From Verrucomicrobiaceae bacterium (GTDB lineage Bacteria > Verrucomicrobiota > Verrucomicrobiia > Verrucomicrobiales > DEV007), in contig JAAESJ010000181.1 in the NCBI GenBank assembly GCA_024229495.1, positions 1-61,061 of the forward strand: a stretch of 61,061 nucleotides of DNA, written 5' to 3'. Below the pieces are notes generated by a model, which saw only the letters and a program-made list of their open reading frames with translations, made no database searches and had not been told where the DNA came from. The position numbers and the translations under genes are program-made. Each line of letters begins with the position of its first letter. The stretch's first letter is position 1. Positions 1-10,200 of the stretch are shown here, one piece after another.

Positions 1-173
1 GGACCTCATTCATCGTGCCCACCGTGGCACGGGGATGCCGGGTAATCCAGAGGATGTGCGGATAATGCCAGAGTGAAGATCGCCAACCGTGTTTTGATCT
101 CCCCTGCTTGACGTTCGTTTGAAGGGTGCGTAGAATCGCAGGCCTTGGTTCTTTTGCGATTGCTAACGCACCA
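1..173. other. left-edge region, no assignable gene
   Basis: No gene can be assigned with confidence. A plus-strand frame is open from the window edge to a TGA at 74-76 and could be the last 24 codons of a gene that begins outside. A minus-strand frame is also open through the left edge. Neither matches a family I recognise. The sequence holds small GC-rich inverted repeats, for example GTGCC/GGCAC around 15-34. Confidence 0.3.
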
Positions 174-265
174 GGAAGGGTGGCTGAGCTCGGTTTAAGG
201 CGCTTGATTCGAAATCAAGTGTAGGGGCAACTCTACCGTGGGTTCGAATCCCACCCCTTCCGCCA
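174..265 (+). tRNA. tRNA-Ser (anticodon CGA)
   Basis: A class II tRNA folds cleanly. The 7-bp acceptor stem pairs 174-180 with 255-261. The D arm is typical of serine tRNAs. The anticodon stem is 203-207/215-219 with loop TTCGAAA, giving anticodon CGA at 210-212. There is a long variable arm (GTAG/CTAC) and a T arm at 238-254 with loop TTCGAAT. The discriminator base is G262, and CCA is encoded at 263-265. It reads the UCG serine codon. Confidence 0.96.
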
Positions 266-327
266 TCTCATGCAGGGGATAGAGGTTCTCCTAAAATACT
301 TATTTGGAAAATCGCCTCGACAAGAAA

Positions 328-1749
328 TCAAGGTTTGAAAATTTTATTCCATTTGTGTTTTTGCGCATGCAATTCCCTGATGGGAGCATGAGAAGCCTGC
401 ACGGAAGTGACCTTACCCTGATTTTCCGTGATGGCTACCCATCCGTAATATTTCCCCCCAGACACATATTTTTCCCGAAGCGCTATATACAAAGTAACCG
501 TGCGTGAGATTGCTGATTCATCCGTTATGAACTCTTTGGATTCCAAAGCCTGAAGAGTTAATTGTTTCTCGCCTCCACCGTAAGCAAATACCTCGCCTTC
601 TTTGTTTGCATGCTTTCCAAGGAAATACCATTTAACTGTGACTTCTTCCGACGATCTCCTTAGGTTCTGCGCATCTATTAATAACGCACCCTTATTTGTA
701 AAAGTCTTGTCGTACGAACCATAATATGTTGACCAATGTTCAACAACGTCCGTAGACCTTCGATGTGTTCTGCACCTGAGTCGTGTACCTGTTGTCGCGT
801 GGTATTTACTATGCGTCCATTCATTCAGATAATCTTGATCTGCCTGGCAAAATATTCCTATCTCCACCCACTGTTTTTTACGACTTTTATCTAGGAGCAA
901 TTCAACCTTGTTGTTATGAACTGTAAGTGCTTTGGCTACTAACAATCTTCCGTCATTGGATTTAAATTCTCTCCAACCTCCAATTAAGTTATTTTTTTCT
1001 CTTACTGGTTTTTCTTCATTTTTTACCGGCACCCCTTCCTCCTGCAAAATTTTATCTATTTCAGCAACTCTATCTATTTTTGGGGGTTGTTCACCTTGGT
1101 CATCTAATTTCTTCGCGATAATCCTGGCAATATTTTCAGAGCCGATAGGTTCACTATTGGTATCATCAGCACCTATTGGGCGAGTGACTCTAGTGTCAGG
1201 TTCGTTCCTCCAGCGTTTGTAGAATGGAAGCTTTTTCCCGGGCGAAATATTGCCATCCGCCAAATCAGAGGAATGAAATGATTCGTTGCTCGCCTCTTCC
1301 GTAAGAGAATCAACATCAACACCGGGATCCATAATGGCTGCCGACTCCTCTGGCTGAAATGATGCTAAATTTGTGTCAGTAGTTTTTCCCGAAGTTTCAG
1401 AACTCCCCGGTTCTCCTTGAGGGTTACTTCCCCAAAACAATGCTACAAGTATTCCTAAGCCCGAGACACACAATACACCCATATATACCGGAAATTTGGA
1501 TCGGCTAACCCTCAGTGGAATTTGCCGTGGCAGTTGACCTCTAGTCGGCCTTCTGAACCGTGGCGAGCTTACTAGAATTTTTTTTGCGGAATGGCCGAGG
1601 TGCTTTTCCCCAAAGTTTAACTTCCTCCTTGCCTCAACACTTGCAGGCAAAACTATCTCGCCGGCACAGTGGCCACAATTCGCAACTGTCTCTGAGAGCT
1701 CAGCAGCAACATCAGATTCCCCACCGCACAATGGACAAATGACGATCAT
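328..1749 (-). CDS. zinc-ribbon, single-TM protein with SHD1-like domain
   Basis: The protein has 473 residues and starts at ATG 1749. The N-terminus carries two CxxC pairs (CPLCGG and CGHCAG) that suggest a small zinc ribbon. A basic stretch follows, then one membrane segment at about residues 90-106, then a long acidic and polar linker. Around residues 260-315 lies a segment with the spacing of an SHD1 (SLA1 homology domain 1) repeat (DGR, KxWxEI, DQDYLxxW). Proteins with this layout are frequent in Verrucomicrobiota and Planctomycetes, but I know of no assigned role. The gene is AT-richer than its neighbours and stands alone. The function is unknown; a role in protein-protein contact at the inner membrane is only an inference. 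Confidence 0.75.
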   Translation of the reverse strand: MIVICPLCGGESDVAAELSETVANCGHCAGEIVLPASVEARRKLNFGEKHLGHSAKKILVSSPRFRRPTRGQLPRQIPLRVSRSKFPVYMGVLCVSGLGILVALFWGSNPQGEPGSSETSGKTTDTNLASFQPEESAAIMDPGVDVDSLTEEASNESFHSSDLADGNISPGKKLPFYKRWRNEPDTRVTRPIGADDTNSEPIGSENIARIIAKKLDDQGEQPPKIDRVAEIDKILQEEGVPVKNEEKPVREKNNLIGGWREFKSNDGRLLVAKALTVHNNKVELLLDKSRKKQWVEIGIFCQADQDYLNEWTHSKYHATTGTRLRCRTHRRSTDVVEHWSTYYGSYDKTFTNKGALLIDAQNLRRSSEEVTVKWYFLGKHANKEGEVFAYGGGEKQLTLQALESKEFITDESAISRTVTLYIALREKYVSGGKYYGWVAITENQGKVTSVQASHAPIRELHAQKHKWNKIFKP

Positions 1750-1900
1750 GCTTGATAAGCTAAATTAAATTTCTCCCTAATACTAACAAAAACTGAACAT
1801 AATAACCATCACAAAACACTTAAGCTAAAGCCACGTTGGGTAGCATATACCTATTGCTCATTTTTTTGTGCAAGACCTAAGCAATCAAGTTTCTTACACC

Positions 1901-2347
1901 TTAGTCCGCCGTGAAGGAAAAGGGATTTTCTTTTCCCTGCTTCAATCTGCGATAGAGCAGGATGAAAAAAAGAGCGGGACCGGCCTGAAGCAAGTTAATG
2001 ATGGGCAGAGCAAAGGGAATGCTTGCAAAAAACTCCCAACCCCCATCAAAAAAGTCCATTGAGGCGTAGAATAGCGAAGGCACAAGAAAACCGGTGATGG
2101 CGAGGATAATGGAGAACTCAAACCAATTGCCTTCCGCTTCTGTAGCAGAGAAGTGCCAGGTGCCGGACGCAGGCATCCGCAAGGCTTCACCAAAAGGCAT
2201 CCTGTTCTCTGTTCCTTCCTCAAAAACCTCAGTGCCCATTGAAACGCGACCTAAAAACTGGAAGCCTTTGATTTCCTCCAGTGTATTGGGACCTACAACT
2301 TCACCGGAACGATCATCGACGTAAAAATATTTCTTCTCCTGTTTCAT
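1901..2347 (-). CDS. GYF_2-domain membrane protein
   Basis: About 148 residues from the ATG at 2347. Upstream in-frame starts (ATG 2362, or one at 2431) are possible, but the conserved domain begins directly after 2347. Residues 5-60 match the GYF_2 pattern (YFYVDDRSGEVVGPNTLEEI), a small aromatic-rich module seen in bacterial membrane proteins and thought to bind peptides or act as a sensor. Two hydrophobic segments follow, at roughly residues 75-97 and 105-130, and the tail is basic. The minus-strand neighbour at 328-1749 is about 150 bases downstream and may or may not share a transcript. The exact role is unknown. Confidence 0.75.
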   Translation of the reverse strand: MKQEKKYFYVDDRSGEVVGPNTLEEIKGFQFLGRVSMGTEVFEEGTENRMPFGEALRMPASGTWHFSATEAEGNWFEFSIILAITGFLVPSLFYASMDFFDGGWEFFASIPFALPIINLLQAGPALFFILLYRRLKQGKENPFSFTAD

Positions 2348-2702
2348 GGAACCATTATCCATTAACCCGTAAAAACCCACAATAGGTTTGTGATCCCCCT
2401 CATGTTGGGCAGTTCCTCGTTCATCGCCCAATCCTTAATGAAAACTGACACCATTCCATTGGATGAGTTGTGTTGCGTAAAAGCATATCCTCAAGCATAT
2501 TGAATGTGGCGGGGGCCTGACTCGCAGTTCACGCTGTGGGTTCCCTGCTAAATGATGAAAGTCATTATGGGTCGTTAGTCCATGGTCGGACCAACGGCCC
2601 TTTTTCATTAACGCTCTCCGCTTCCCTTACAATGGAAACAGCTTCCCCGGCTAAAAGGCTTGTGAATAGCAGCAGCCATCCCTAAAACATCCATTACAAC
2701 CA
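2348..2702. other. intergenic region with a hairpin and T-run
   Basis: No protein gene is visible between the GYF_2 gene and the DUF1593 gene. The stretch contains a GC-rich hairpin followed by TTTTT (listed separately at 2568-2604). It probably also holds the promoters for the two divergent genes, but I cannot point to clear -35/-10 boxes. Confidence 0.5.
2568..2604 (+). terminator. terminator-like hairpin, possible sRNA end or leader attenuator
   Basis: GGGTCGTTAGTCC pairs with GGACCAACGGCCC around the loop ATGGT, with one G-U pair and one mismatch, and TTTTT follows. In the plus direction no protein gene ends upstream. The hairpin therefore either ends a small untranslated RNA from about 2480 onward or attenuates the DUF1593 transcript. 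Confidence 0.45.
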
Positions 2703-4100
2703 ATGCGAAAAAACTGCGCCCTTGCCATGCTCTTATGGGCCCTTTTGCTCTTCCACGCAGGAGCAAGGGAACGGGTCCTTGTTCTCACTGATATCTCCAA
2801 TGAGCCGGACGATGAGCAGTCATTGGTACGCTTTCTTGTCTATGCCAATGAGTATGACATTGAGGGGCTCATCGCAACCACCTCACAACACCTGCGCAAA
2901 AAGCCGCGCGAGGACCTGATCCGGCGGCAGATCGCAGCCTACTCCAAGGTAAAGGACAACCTCTCCGCCCACGCCGATCACTACCCTGACGCCGGTCAGT
3001 TGCTGAAAGTCACTGCCACCGGCCAACCGGGATACGGAATGCAGGCAGTTGGTGAGGGCAAGCAATCCCCGGGATCGAGGCTCCTGCTTGAGACCGCGAA
3101 CCGGGATCTCGAGAAACCGCTCTGGGTCAGTGTCTGGGGAGGAGCCAATACCCTTGCCCAGGCCCTCTTCGATGCCCGCAAGGAAAGAAGTGCGGAGGAA
3201 ACAAAGAAACTTGTGTCCAGGTTGCGCGTCTACACCATTTCCGACCAAGACGATGCCGGTCGCTGGCTGCGCAGGGAATTCCCCGGCCTCTTCTATATCG
3301 TTTCACCAAGCAGCAGCTGGAAGGAATACTTCCGGGCAACCTGGACTGGAATCTCCGGGGATCGCCACTATCGGAACGCACCCATGATTGACTTCGAGCT
3401 TGTCGACAATCCCTGGCTCGAGCAGCACATTATCAGCAACCACGGTCCCCTTGGTGCACTCTACCCGAGACTCACCTACATCATGGAGGGTGATACCCCA
3501 TCCTTCCTGGGACTGGTAAACAACGGCCTTGGCTGGGCGCAAAGCCCGGGCTACGGCGGCTGGGGAGGCAGGTATGCGCTTTTCAGATCCTACGCTGAAA
3601 GCCGGGTAATATGGACCAACAACCACGATTCACGTGATACCATCGAGGTGGACGGCAAAGACCACACCTCCGACCAGGCCACGATCTGGCGCTGGCGCAG
3701 GGACTTTCAGCATGATTTCGCCGCACGCATGGACTGGTCTATTACCACCGATTATAGAAAAGCAAACCACAACCCCCTCGCTATCCTCAACGGTGACCGC
3801 TCAAAAAACATCCTCCGGATAGAGGCAAAGACGGGAGATAAAGTCAGGTTAACCTCCGCGCAGAGCAGTGACCCAGACGGCAATGCGATCACCAGCCACT
3901 GGATGATCTACAAGGAGGCGGGTAGTTACCGGAAACCGGCAACATTAAGCCGGGCAAGTGGAGAAGAAACACTCCTGGAGATCCCTACCGGAAATCCCAG
4001 CACATCCCCGGCCGACATTCACGTGATCCTCAGCATTAGGGATAACGGCACACCTTCTCTGGTCAGTTACCGGCGGGCTGTCATCAACGTCAATCGGTAG
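2703..4100 (+). CDS. secreted DUF1593 (nucleoside-hydrolase-like, Sde182-type) protein
   Basis: 465 residues with a signal peptide (basic MRKN start, hydrophobic to about residue 20). The mature protein opens with RVLVLTDISNEPDDEQSLVR, the hallmark of DUF1593/Sde182 proteins, whose fold resembles inosine-uridine nucleoside hydrolases with an Asp cluster for metal binding (here DxxNEPDDEQS). The C-terminal part (about 355-465) is the beta-sandwich seen in Sde182, described as cellulose-binding. The family is common in polysaccharide-degrading bacteria, and the substrate is not established. The DUF1501 gene follows on the same strand after 121 bases, so co-transcription is possible. ATG 2703 is the only start that gives a full signal peptide. 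Confidence 0.9.
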   Translation: MRKNCALAMLLWALLLFHAGARERVLVLTDISNEPDDEQSLVRFLVYANEYDIEGLIATTSQHLRKKPREDLIRRQIAAYSKVKDNLSAHADHYPDAGQLLKVTATGQPGYGMQAVGEGKQSPGSRLLLETANRDLEKPLWVSVWGGANTLAQALFDARKERSAEETKKLVSRLRVYTISDQDDAGRWLRREFPGLFYIVSPSSSWKEYFRATWTGISGDRHYRNAPMIDFELVDNPWLEQHIISNHGPLGALYPRLTYIMEGDTPSFLGLVNNGLGWAQSPGYGGWGGRYALFRSYAESRVIWTNNHDSRDTIEVDGKDHTSDQATIWRWRRDFQHDFAARMDWSITTDYRKANHNPLAILNGDRSKNILRIEAKTGDKVRLTSAQSSDPDGNAITSHWMIYKEAGSYRKPATLSRASGEETLLEIPTGNPSTSPADIHVILSIRDNGTPSLVSYRRAVINVNR

Positions 4101-4221
4101 GCTTTAGCCGTGAATGCCGGGCATCTGCGCAAAAAAAGCAGGGGCATCACGTGAGATGCGGGGTAAATGCCCGGTAAATATTTGAAAACCATGACCTGCC
4201 GGGGGATAATAAAGGGTAACG
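4101..4221 (+). other. structured intergenic spacer
   Basis: Nested inverted repeats are visible. CCGGGCAT at 4117-4124 pairs with ATGCCCGG at 4167-4174. Inside this lie TGC..GCA and the hairpin GCATC-ACGTGA-GATGC (4144-4159). No T-run follows, so this is not a typical terminator. It may be a folded element in a shared transcript. Confidence 0.4.
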
Positions 4222-5631
4222 ATGCTTAGAGTCTCAGACACCAAGGCTGCCCACAACTGTGAGGGCTTCATGCGCCGAGACTTCCTGCGCATCGGTGCCC
4301 TGGGAGCCACCGGGCTGACACTGGCCGATCTGTTGCGCGCTCGAGCCGAGGCATCCTCCCCCCTGCACGGCATTGTCCGGGACCGTTCCGTGGTTTTCCT
4401 TTTCCTCAATGGGGGACCTTCTCACATCGAGTCATTCGACCCGAAAATGGACGCTCCCTCGGAGGTGCGATCCATCTTTGGTGAGGTGAAAACCAGGCTG
4501 CCCGGGATCACCTTCGGCTCTCACTTTCCGCAAATGGCCGCCAGAGCGGATCAATTCTCCATTGTGCGTTCCTATGGCAGCGGAAACTCAGGCCACACCT
4601 ACCAGAAGGTTGCCAGTGGCGACAATCCCACCAAGGCCACCATGGGGGCAATCTACTCGCGAATCGCCGGCACCAATGACCCGGCCAGCGGACTGCCAAG
4701 CAATGTCCTGGTCGTCCCCGAGGCGGTAAACGCGGGATTGAAGCTGAGAAGCAACTTTGAGACAAAGGCCCTGCCCACACTCACCGATCCCGGTGAAATC
4801 GGCAGCAGCCACCGGGCCTTTAATCCGCAGGGCGGAGGTGAGCTCAAGCAGGACATGGAACTCAAGCTTGCCCGGGAACGCTTTGACGACCGCCGTAGCC
4901 TGCTCGATCACCTCGACCTTCTCAAGCGTTCCGCCGATGATGGAGCCCTGGCAGGAACGGACCGTTACCAGCAACAGGCCTTTGATATTGTAACCGGCGC
5001 TGCCGCTGATGCCTTTGATATCAGCAAGGAGGATCCGCGCACCGTTGCCCGCTATGACACCAGCAAGCTCTTTGACATCAAGGAAGTAACCCGCTGGCAT
5101 GACATGTCCCGCGCATCCAACATGCTAGGCAAGCAAATGCTGATGGCGCGCCGCCTGTGTGAGGCCGGGGTTGGCTTTGTTACCGTCAGCGACTGCGGCT
5201 GGGATCACCACAGCAACAACAACAGCCCAAAGGGACTCGGCGGCTTCTCCTGGCTGGCCCCGCAAGTCGATCATGCTGTCTCCGCCTTCATTGATGACGT
5301 CCGTGAACGGGGACTGGAGGAAAAAATCCTCCTCGTGGTCACCGGCGAGATGGGTCGGACACCAAAGATCAACAAGAACGGAGGACGCGAGCATTACGGT
5401 GAGCTCACGCCACTGGTCTTCTTCGGGGGCGGCTTGAAAATGGGGCAGGTAATCGGTGCCTCAGACAACCACGCCACCCGTGCCATTACCACCCCCTATC
5501 GCCCGCAGCACATGATGGCCACCATCATGCATACCCTCTTTGACATCGGCGAATTGCGCCTGGCCCAAAGCCTTCCCGGCGACCTCAAGGATGCCATCAC
5601 CGCAGGGCAGCCCATCAGGGAATTGATCTAA
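4222..5631 (+). CDS. DUF1501 family protein, Tat-exported
   Basis: 469 residues. The N-terminus has the family's usual cytosolic lead followed by RRDFLRIGALGATGL, a twin-arginine signal. Next comes SVVFLFLNGGPSHIESFDPK, the diagnostic DUF1501 strand, in which GGPSHxxxFDPK resembles the alkaline-phosphatase/sulfatase superfamily metal site. Near residues 325-400 are SDCGWDHHSNN and VTGEMGRTPKIN, again typical. The family is greatly expanded in Planctomycetes and Verrucomicrobiota and usually lies beside DUF1549/DUF1553 cytochrome genes. Here its partner is instead a DUF1593 gene. The reaction is unknown; a periplasmic hydrolase is likely. ATG 4222 fits the normal family N-terminus. Confidence 0.92.
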   Translation: MLRVSDTKAAHNCEGFMRRDFLRIGALGATGLTLADLLRARAEASSPLHGIVRDRSVVFLFLNGGPSHIESFDPKMDAPSEVRSIFGEVKTRLPGITFGSHFPQMAARADQFSIVRSYGSGNSGHTYQKVASGDNPTKATMGAIYSRIAGTNDPASGLPSNVLVVPEAVNAGLKLRSNFETKALPTLTDPGEIGSSHRAFNPQGGGELKQDMELKLARERFDDRRSLLDHLDLLKRSADDGALAGTDRYQQQAFDIVTGAAADAFDISKEDPRTVARYDTSKLFDIKEVTRWHDMSRASNMLGKQMLMARRLCEAGVGFVTVSDCGWDHHSNNNSPKGLGGFSWLAPQVDHAVSAFIDDVRERGLEEKILLVVTGEMGRTPKINKNGGREHYGELTPLVFFGGGLKMGQVIGASDNHATRAITTPYRPQHMMATIMHTLFDIGELRLAQSLPGDLKDAITAGQPIRELI

Positions 5632-5679
5632 TTCAGGATTAGAAGCGGGGGCATTCGCCTGACAGCCCGGGCTGCCCGC

Positions 5680-7128
5680 TCACGCACGGTTACGCTCCAC
5701 CTCATAGCCCCCGGAGGTATCCTTGATAACCCACCCGGAGGCGGCAAGTTCATCACGGAGACGGTCAGCCTCCTCCCAGTTCTTGTCCTGCTTGGCTCTC
5801 CAGCGCTGCTCTGCCATCTGGGTAATATCAGCAGGTATATCCACCGAATCACCTCCCGCCCCGGCAACCTCTGGAATAAGCCACCCGAAGGCGTGCACAA
5901 TCATCGCCAAACCGGTGCGGGCGGCATCCATCTCGTCGGCCTTGAGCGCTCCCGCCGCAGCCGCTTTCTCAAGGGGCTTGAGGGCAGTAAACAATTGGCC
6001 AAGCGCAGCAGGAGTATTGAGATCCTCCAGAAGAGCCTCCCAAACGGGAAGAAAAGGCCCCGCATCCAGTCGACCGGAAGCAGCAAGGCTGCAAAGCTCA
6101 CCATAATCCTGTAACGCGCCACCCAGGTTCGCGATAAAAGCAGCAAGTCGCTCCAGGTTGCCCCGTGCCTCCTGCAGGCGAGCCATGCTGAAGTTGATCT
6201 TGGTCCGGCAGGCACCGGCAAGCAGGGCGTAACGCAGTTCTCCCGGGCCGAAACCACGTTCTACAATATCGGCAAGCGTATAGAGGTTCCCCAGGCTCTT
6301 GCTCATCTTGCTGCCATCCACCATCAGGTGCTCATTATGAAACCAGTGACGGGCAAACGTCTTCCCGGTAGCAGCCTCACTCTGAGCAATCTCATTCTCA
6401 TGGTGGGGAAAGCAGAGATCGACCCCGCCTGCATGAAGGTCAAAGGACTCACCCAGGTATTTCATGCCCATGGCGCTGCACTCAAGGTGCCAGCCGGGCC
6501 GACCTTCTCCCCATGGGCTGTCCCAAAAATTATCACCATCTGCCGGCTTGCGGGTTTTCCACAACACAAAATCCGACACATTGTCCTTATCGTATTCATC
6601 GGCGTCATTCGCGCTTTCTCCCGCCCCGGCCTTCAATTCTCTCCTGTCCAGGCGTGAAAGCCTGCCATAAGGAGCATAGGAGGATACCCTGAAATAAACC
6701 GAGCCGTCATCAGAGCGATAGGCATTGCCACCTGCAAGGAGAGCCTCGATAAGGGCAACCTGTTCAGGAATATGGTGAACGGCACCGGGTTCAACATGCG
6801 GCTGGAGAACATTCAGGGCCTGCGCGTCCTCATGGAAAAGTGCAGTCCATCCCGCCGTAAACTCTGCAAGGGAAACCCCGGCAGCCTGCGATTCACGAAT
6901 CGTCTTGTCATCGACATCGGTAATATTTCTCACATGACAGGTCTGTATTCCCGAAAGCTCCACAACCCGGCGTAGAAGGTCCTGCACGAGGAACGTGCGG
7001 AAGTTTCCGATATGGGCCGGCCCGTAGACGGTCGGACCGCAACAGTAAAAACGAAACACTTCTCCATCAGAAGGGAAAATCTCCTGACGTTCACGGCTAA
7101 GAGTATCGTGGAGGCTAAGGCGCTTCAT
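5680..7128 (-). CDS. cysS: cysteinyl-tRNA synthetase
   Basis: 482 residues, a normal length. It charges tRNA-Cys with cysteine in the cytoplasm. The class I signatures are present: CCGPTVYGPAHIGN (HIGH motif as HIGN, preceded by a zinc-ligand Cys) near residues 29-42, and DGSKMSKSLGN (KMSKS) near 270. Zinc-site elements are also visible (WHLECSAM and the HAGGVDLxFPHHENExAQ stretch). The C-terminal part carries the DALR-like helical domain and ends with the family's WxxKD-type tail (GWVIKDTSGG). It stands alone, convergent with the DUF1501 gene. ATG 7128. Confidence 0.97.
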   Translation of the reverse strand: MKRLSLHDTLSRERQEIFPSDGEVFRFYCCGPTVYGPAHIGNFRTFLVQDLLRRVVELSGIQTCHVRNITDVDDKTIRESQAAGVSLAEFTAGWTALFHEDAQALNVLQPHVEPGAVHHIPEQVALIEALLAGGNAYRSDDGSVYFRVSSYAPYGRLSRLDRRELKAGAGESANDADEYDKDNVSDFVLWKTRKPADGDNFWDSPWGEGRPGWHLECSAMGMKYLGESFDLHAGGVDLCFPHHENEIAQSEAATGKTFARHWFHNEHLMVDGSKMSKSLGNLYTLADIVERGFGPGELRYALLAGACRTKINFSMARLQEARGNLERLAAFIANLGGALQDYGELCSLAASGRLDAGPFLPVWEALLEDLNTPAALGQLFTALKPLEKAAAAGALKADEMDAARTGLAMIVHAFGWLIPEVAGAGGDSVDIPADITQMAEQRWRAKQDKNWEEADRLRDELAASGWVIKDTSGGYEVERNRA

Positions 7129-7211
7129 GACAAGCGTTCCAAAGAGGACGCGACGCGCATCCTCACACGACCTTTGCCCAACATCAAGGATAGAGGATAG
7201 TTAAAGCCAAC

Positions 7212-10200
7212 TCACTCAGGCAAAGGAGGTGCCTGGGAGCGAACCTGGTAAAACCGTGTGCGCGGATTATCAATGCTTGCATCAGTCACCGTTAAATCCC
7301 CGGGGGCATCCACGGTTCTTCCCTCCTGCAGCAGGACCCAGTTGCCGGCGGTAAGGTCATCATTGCGGTAAACAGAATAAACACGCCCGGGATTGGCCGG
7401 CCAGGTGATGCCGACCCCGTTGACGCTGCGATTAATCAGGGAAATCTGGAGAAAGTCCCCGGCATCAAGCGGATCGGTATCGGCATTGTATTCTTCCGCA
7501 TTGGTTGAGCCGTCGCCGTCATCATCATCCTCTCCCCCGGCACTGAGGTCACCAAACCGGGCGATTTCCCAAGTGTCCAGCATCCCGTCCTGGTCGGAGT
7601 CAGCTGCTGCCCCGGTGAGATTCACCGACACTTGGACCTCAACGCTTCCCTCAACCGGGTCGGTGGCCACAATCGGTATCTGGAAGGTGAATGGCGCAGA
7701 AATCCCAACCGTGCTCAAATCAACCGTCGCCACCAGCTCATTGCCATCAATTTCAAAATACTCCGCAAACGGATTGGCAACCCGAGGCACAAATTCGAAA
7801 TCAAAACTGATGTCAGAGCTCGTCGCACTTGCCTGATGGATCTCCACGGCAATCACGTTCTCACCCGGCACGATCACACCGGGAGGTATCAGGAAAGGCA
7901 TGATGGTGGCATTGTCATCACTGGTGGAAGTGGCAAAGGTATTAAAGGCCACATTGACCGGCAGGTTGACGGTACCTGCAATACCAATCCCGTTGATGTA
8001 CACGATGGCGGCATCATCATAAATCATAACGAATTCATATCCCCCGACTGCAGGCACATCGACATTGAAACTATGCCGGAAATAAGTGGTCGCATTCTTC
8101 TGAATGTCTGCCACCAGCGGGTCGGTATCAACAAAGCCAACGACTGTGGCCTCATCCCCGTCCCCATATCCGAGCTGACCAGCGCCGGACGCCCATTGAC
8201 TGTCGTTGAAGGATGGAGCAACCCATGCCAAACCCTGATCACTGCCATCATCAAGATATTTCCAGGTAGAACCAAACGGAACCACGGGTGTCCCGGCAAT
8301 ATCCGACCAGGTGCCAAAAGTGAACATATGCTCCTGAGCCTCGTTGGCATCCTGGGCGGAAAGCGTTCCGATGATGGTGCCTGCCACAGCATCATTAATA
8401 TCTATAGTGTCAGGAGTCAGCGTGATTCCCGTAGGCGGTTGCAGCACCTGATTAACAGCGATGGTCATTTCCCGGCTGAGGCTCTGGCCGTTGTCATCGG
8501 TCACACTCACCAGGATAACCAGCGGGGAACCGTCATCATAATCAATAGACCGGTTTGTAATTATTTGATAACCAACGACTCTAAAAAGATCATTGGCTGG
8601 ATATTCCGGGTTGGAATCCACACTAAAAGTGAAAAATCCCCCGTCCGGATCGATGGCAGCCAAATTACCAACCAGAGTGCCGACCGGCACCTGCTCATCA
8701 ATGATAGCATTATCGAGGACAATATCCGTGGGAGACAAAACGGATTGCGCCCCTACTGTCACGACCACGTTCTCAAGCAAAACAACGCCCAGTTCACTGG
8801 TTGATTCAATGGGCACCGTAAAAGTACCACCATTGACCCGCCCTGTATCCTCAAGGTCCTTGTTGAGGAAAAGCTGGTTGCCTACCAGATAGAAGTGGTC
8901 AGCATCCGTAATTCCAGGCTGGCGAAGATTTGCCTTGAGGTCGAGGTTGAGCCAGATATCACTGCTGGTCGCGCTGGTTTGATGCACCTCGACGGCTATC
9001 GTATTTTCTCCCGGAAGCAGAATACGGCTTAATCCTCCATTAAAAACAAGGACATCATTGACGGTCTCACTCCCCTGGCTCTGACCGGTGTAATCATCAA
9101 AAGAATCCACACCGTCGGCCCGGACACGGAGAACCTCCTCACCATTGATGTAGACAATCCCGCCATCATCAAGCTCAAGTTCAAAAACCAATTCCGCGAT
9201 GCTTGTTGGATCACTGATTTCAAATTCACGGCGGAAGTAAGTCGTAGCAAACTTATTATCCGGATCTGCGCCAAACCCAACTTCCGTTACCGCCGCCGCA
9301 TTATCCAGTGCCCCATAGCCCAATGGAGAAGCCCCGCTTCCCCATGCGTTGTCATCAAAATCCGGCAATCTCCATTGCTCACCCTGGTCGGAGCCGTCAT
9401 CAAGATATTTCCACTCATCAGAAAAACTGATGAGTTGTTGTGGATTGGGATCCAAATCAACGACCACGCGATATCCATGGGAGTCGGTAATCGGGTCAAC
9501 AGTGGTCAGCGTGCCAACCGGAGTGTTTGGGAGCGCATTCTCCGGCACTGTTCCCGGTTGCAATATGATTCTTGAGGCAACAGGATCAATGGTAATCACA
9601 AGGTTCTGGGTAAACACTGCCCCAAGGGCATCCTTCGACTGGATGCCGATGGTATAGGAGGATTTAACGGCGGCATCAAAGCCAACCGCGGTAAACAACT
9701 GGCTACCCGTAATGGAAAAAGAGTCATTGTCCGGAAAGAACAACGAAGGGAGCAGGGAAAATGTATGCTTTTCGTTGGCATCAGCATCAACAGCAGAGAG
9801 TCGCCCGACCAACCAACCTGGTTCGCTGTCCCCGGGCACTGCCGTATTGTCAATGCTGATTGCCGTAACCTCACTTACCGCCTCTGTCGCAACGGTGATC
9901 TCCAGGGTCCTATCGAGGCTCTGACCTAATACATTGGTCGCCCGCACCGGCACGTCGAAAGTCTGCCCGATCGTCGCAAAAATGGCATTGGCAGGCTGCT
10001 TGAGCAACACCTGGTTGCCTGCGATTTCAAAATATTGCTCATCGCCGAACAACCCGGAACGCCTCTGATACTCCAGAACAAGGTCGAAGATGACATCGCT
10101 GCTTGTGCTGTTAGTCTGGTGCACCTCAACAGCAATGTGATTATCTCCCTCATTGAGGACTGAGGGATCCACATCAAACTCGAAATAAGTCCCTTCATCA

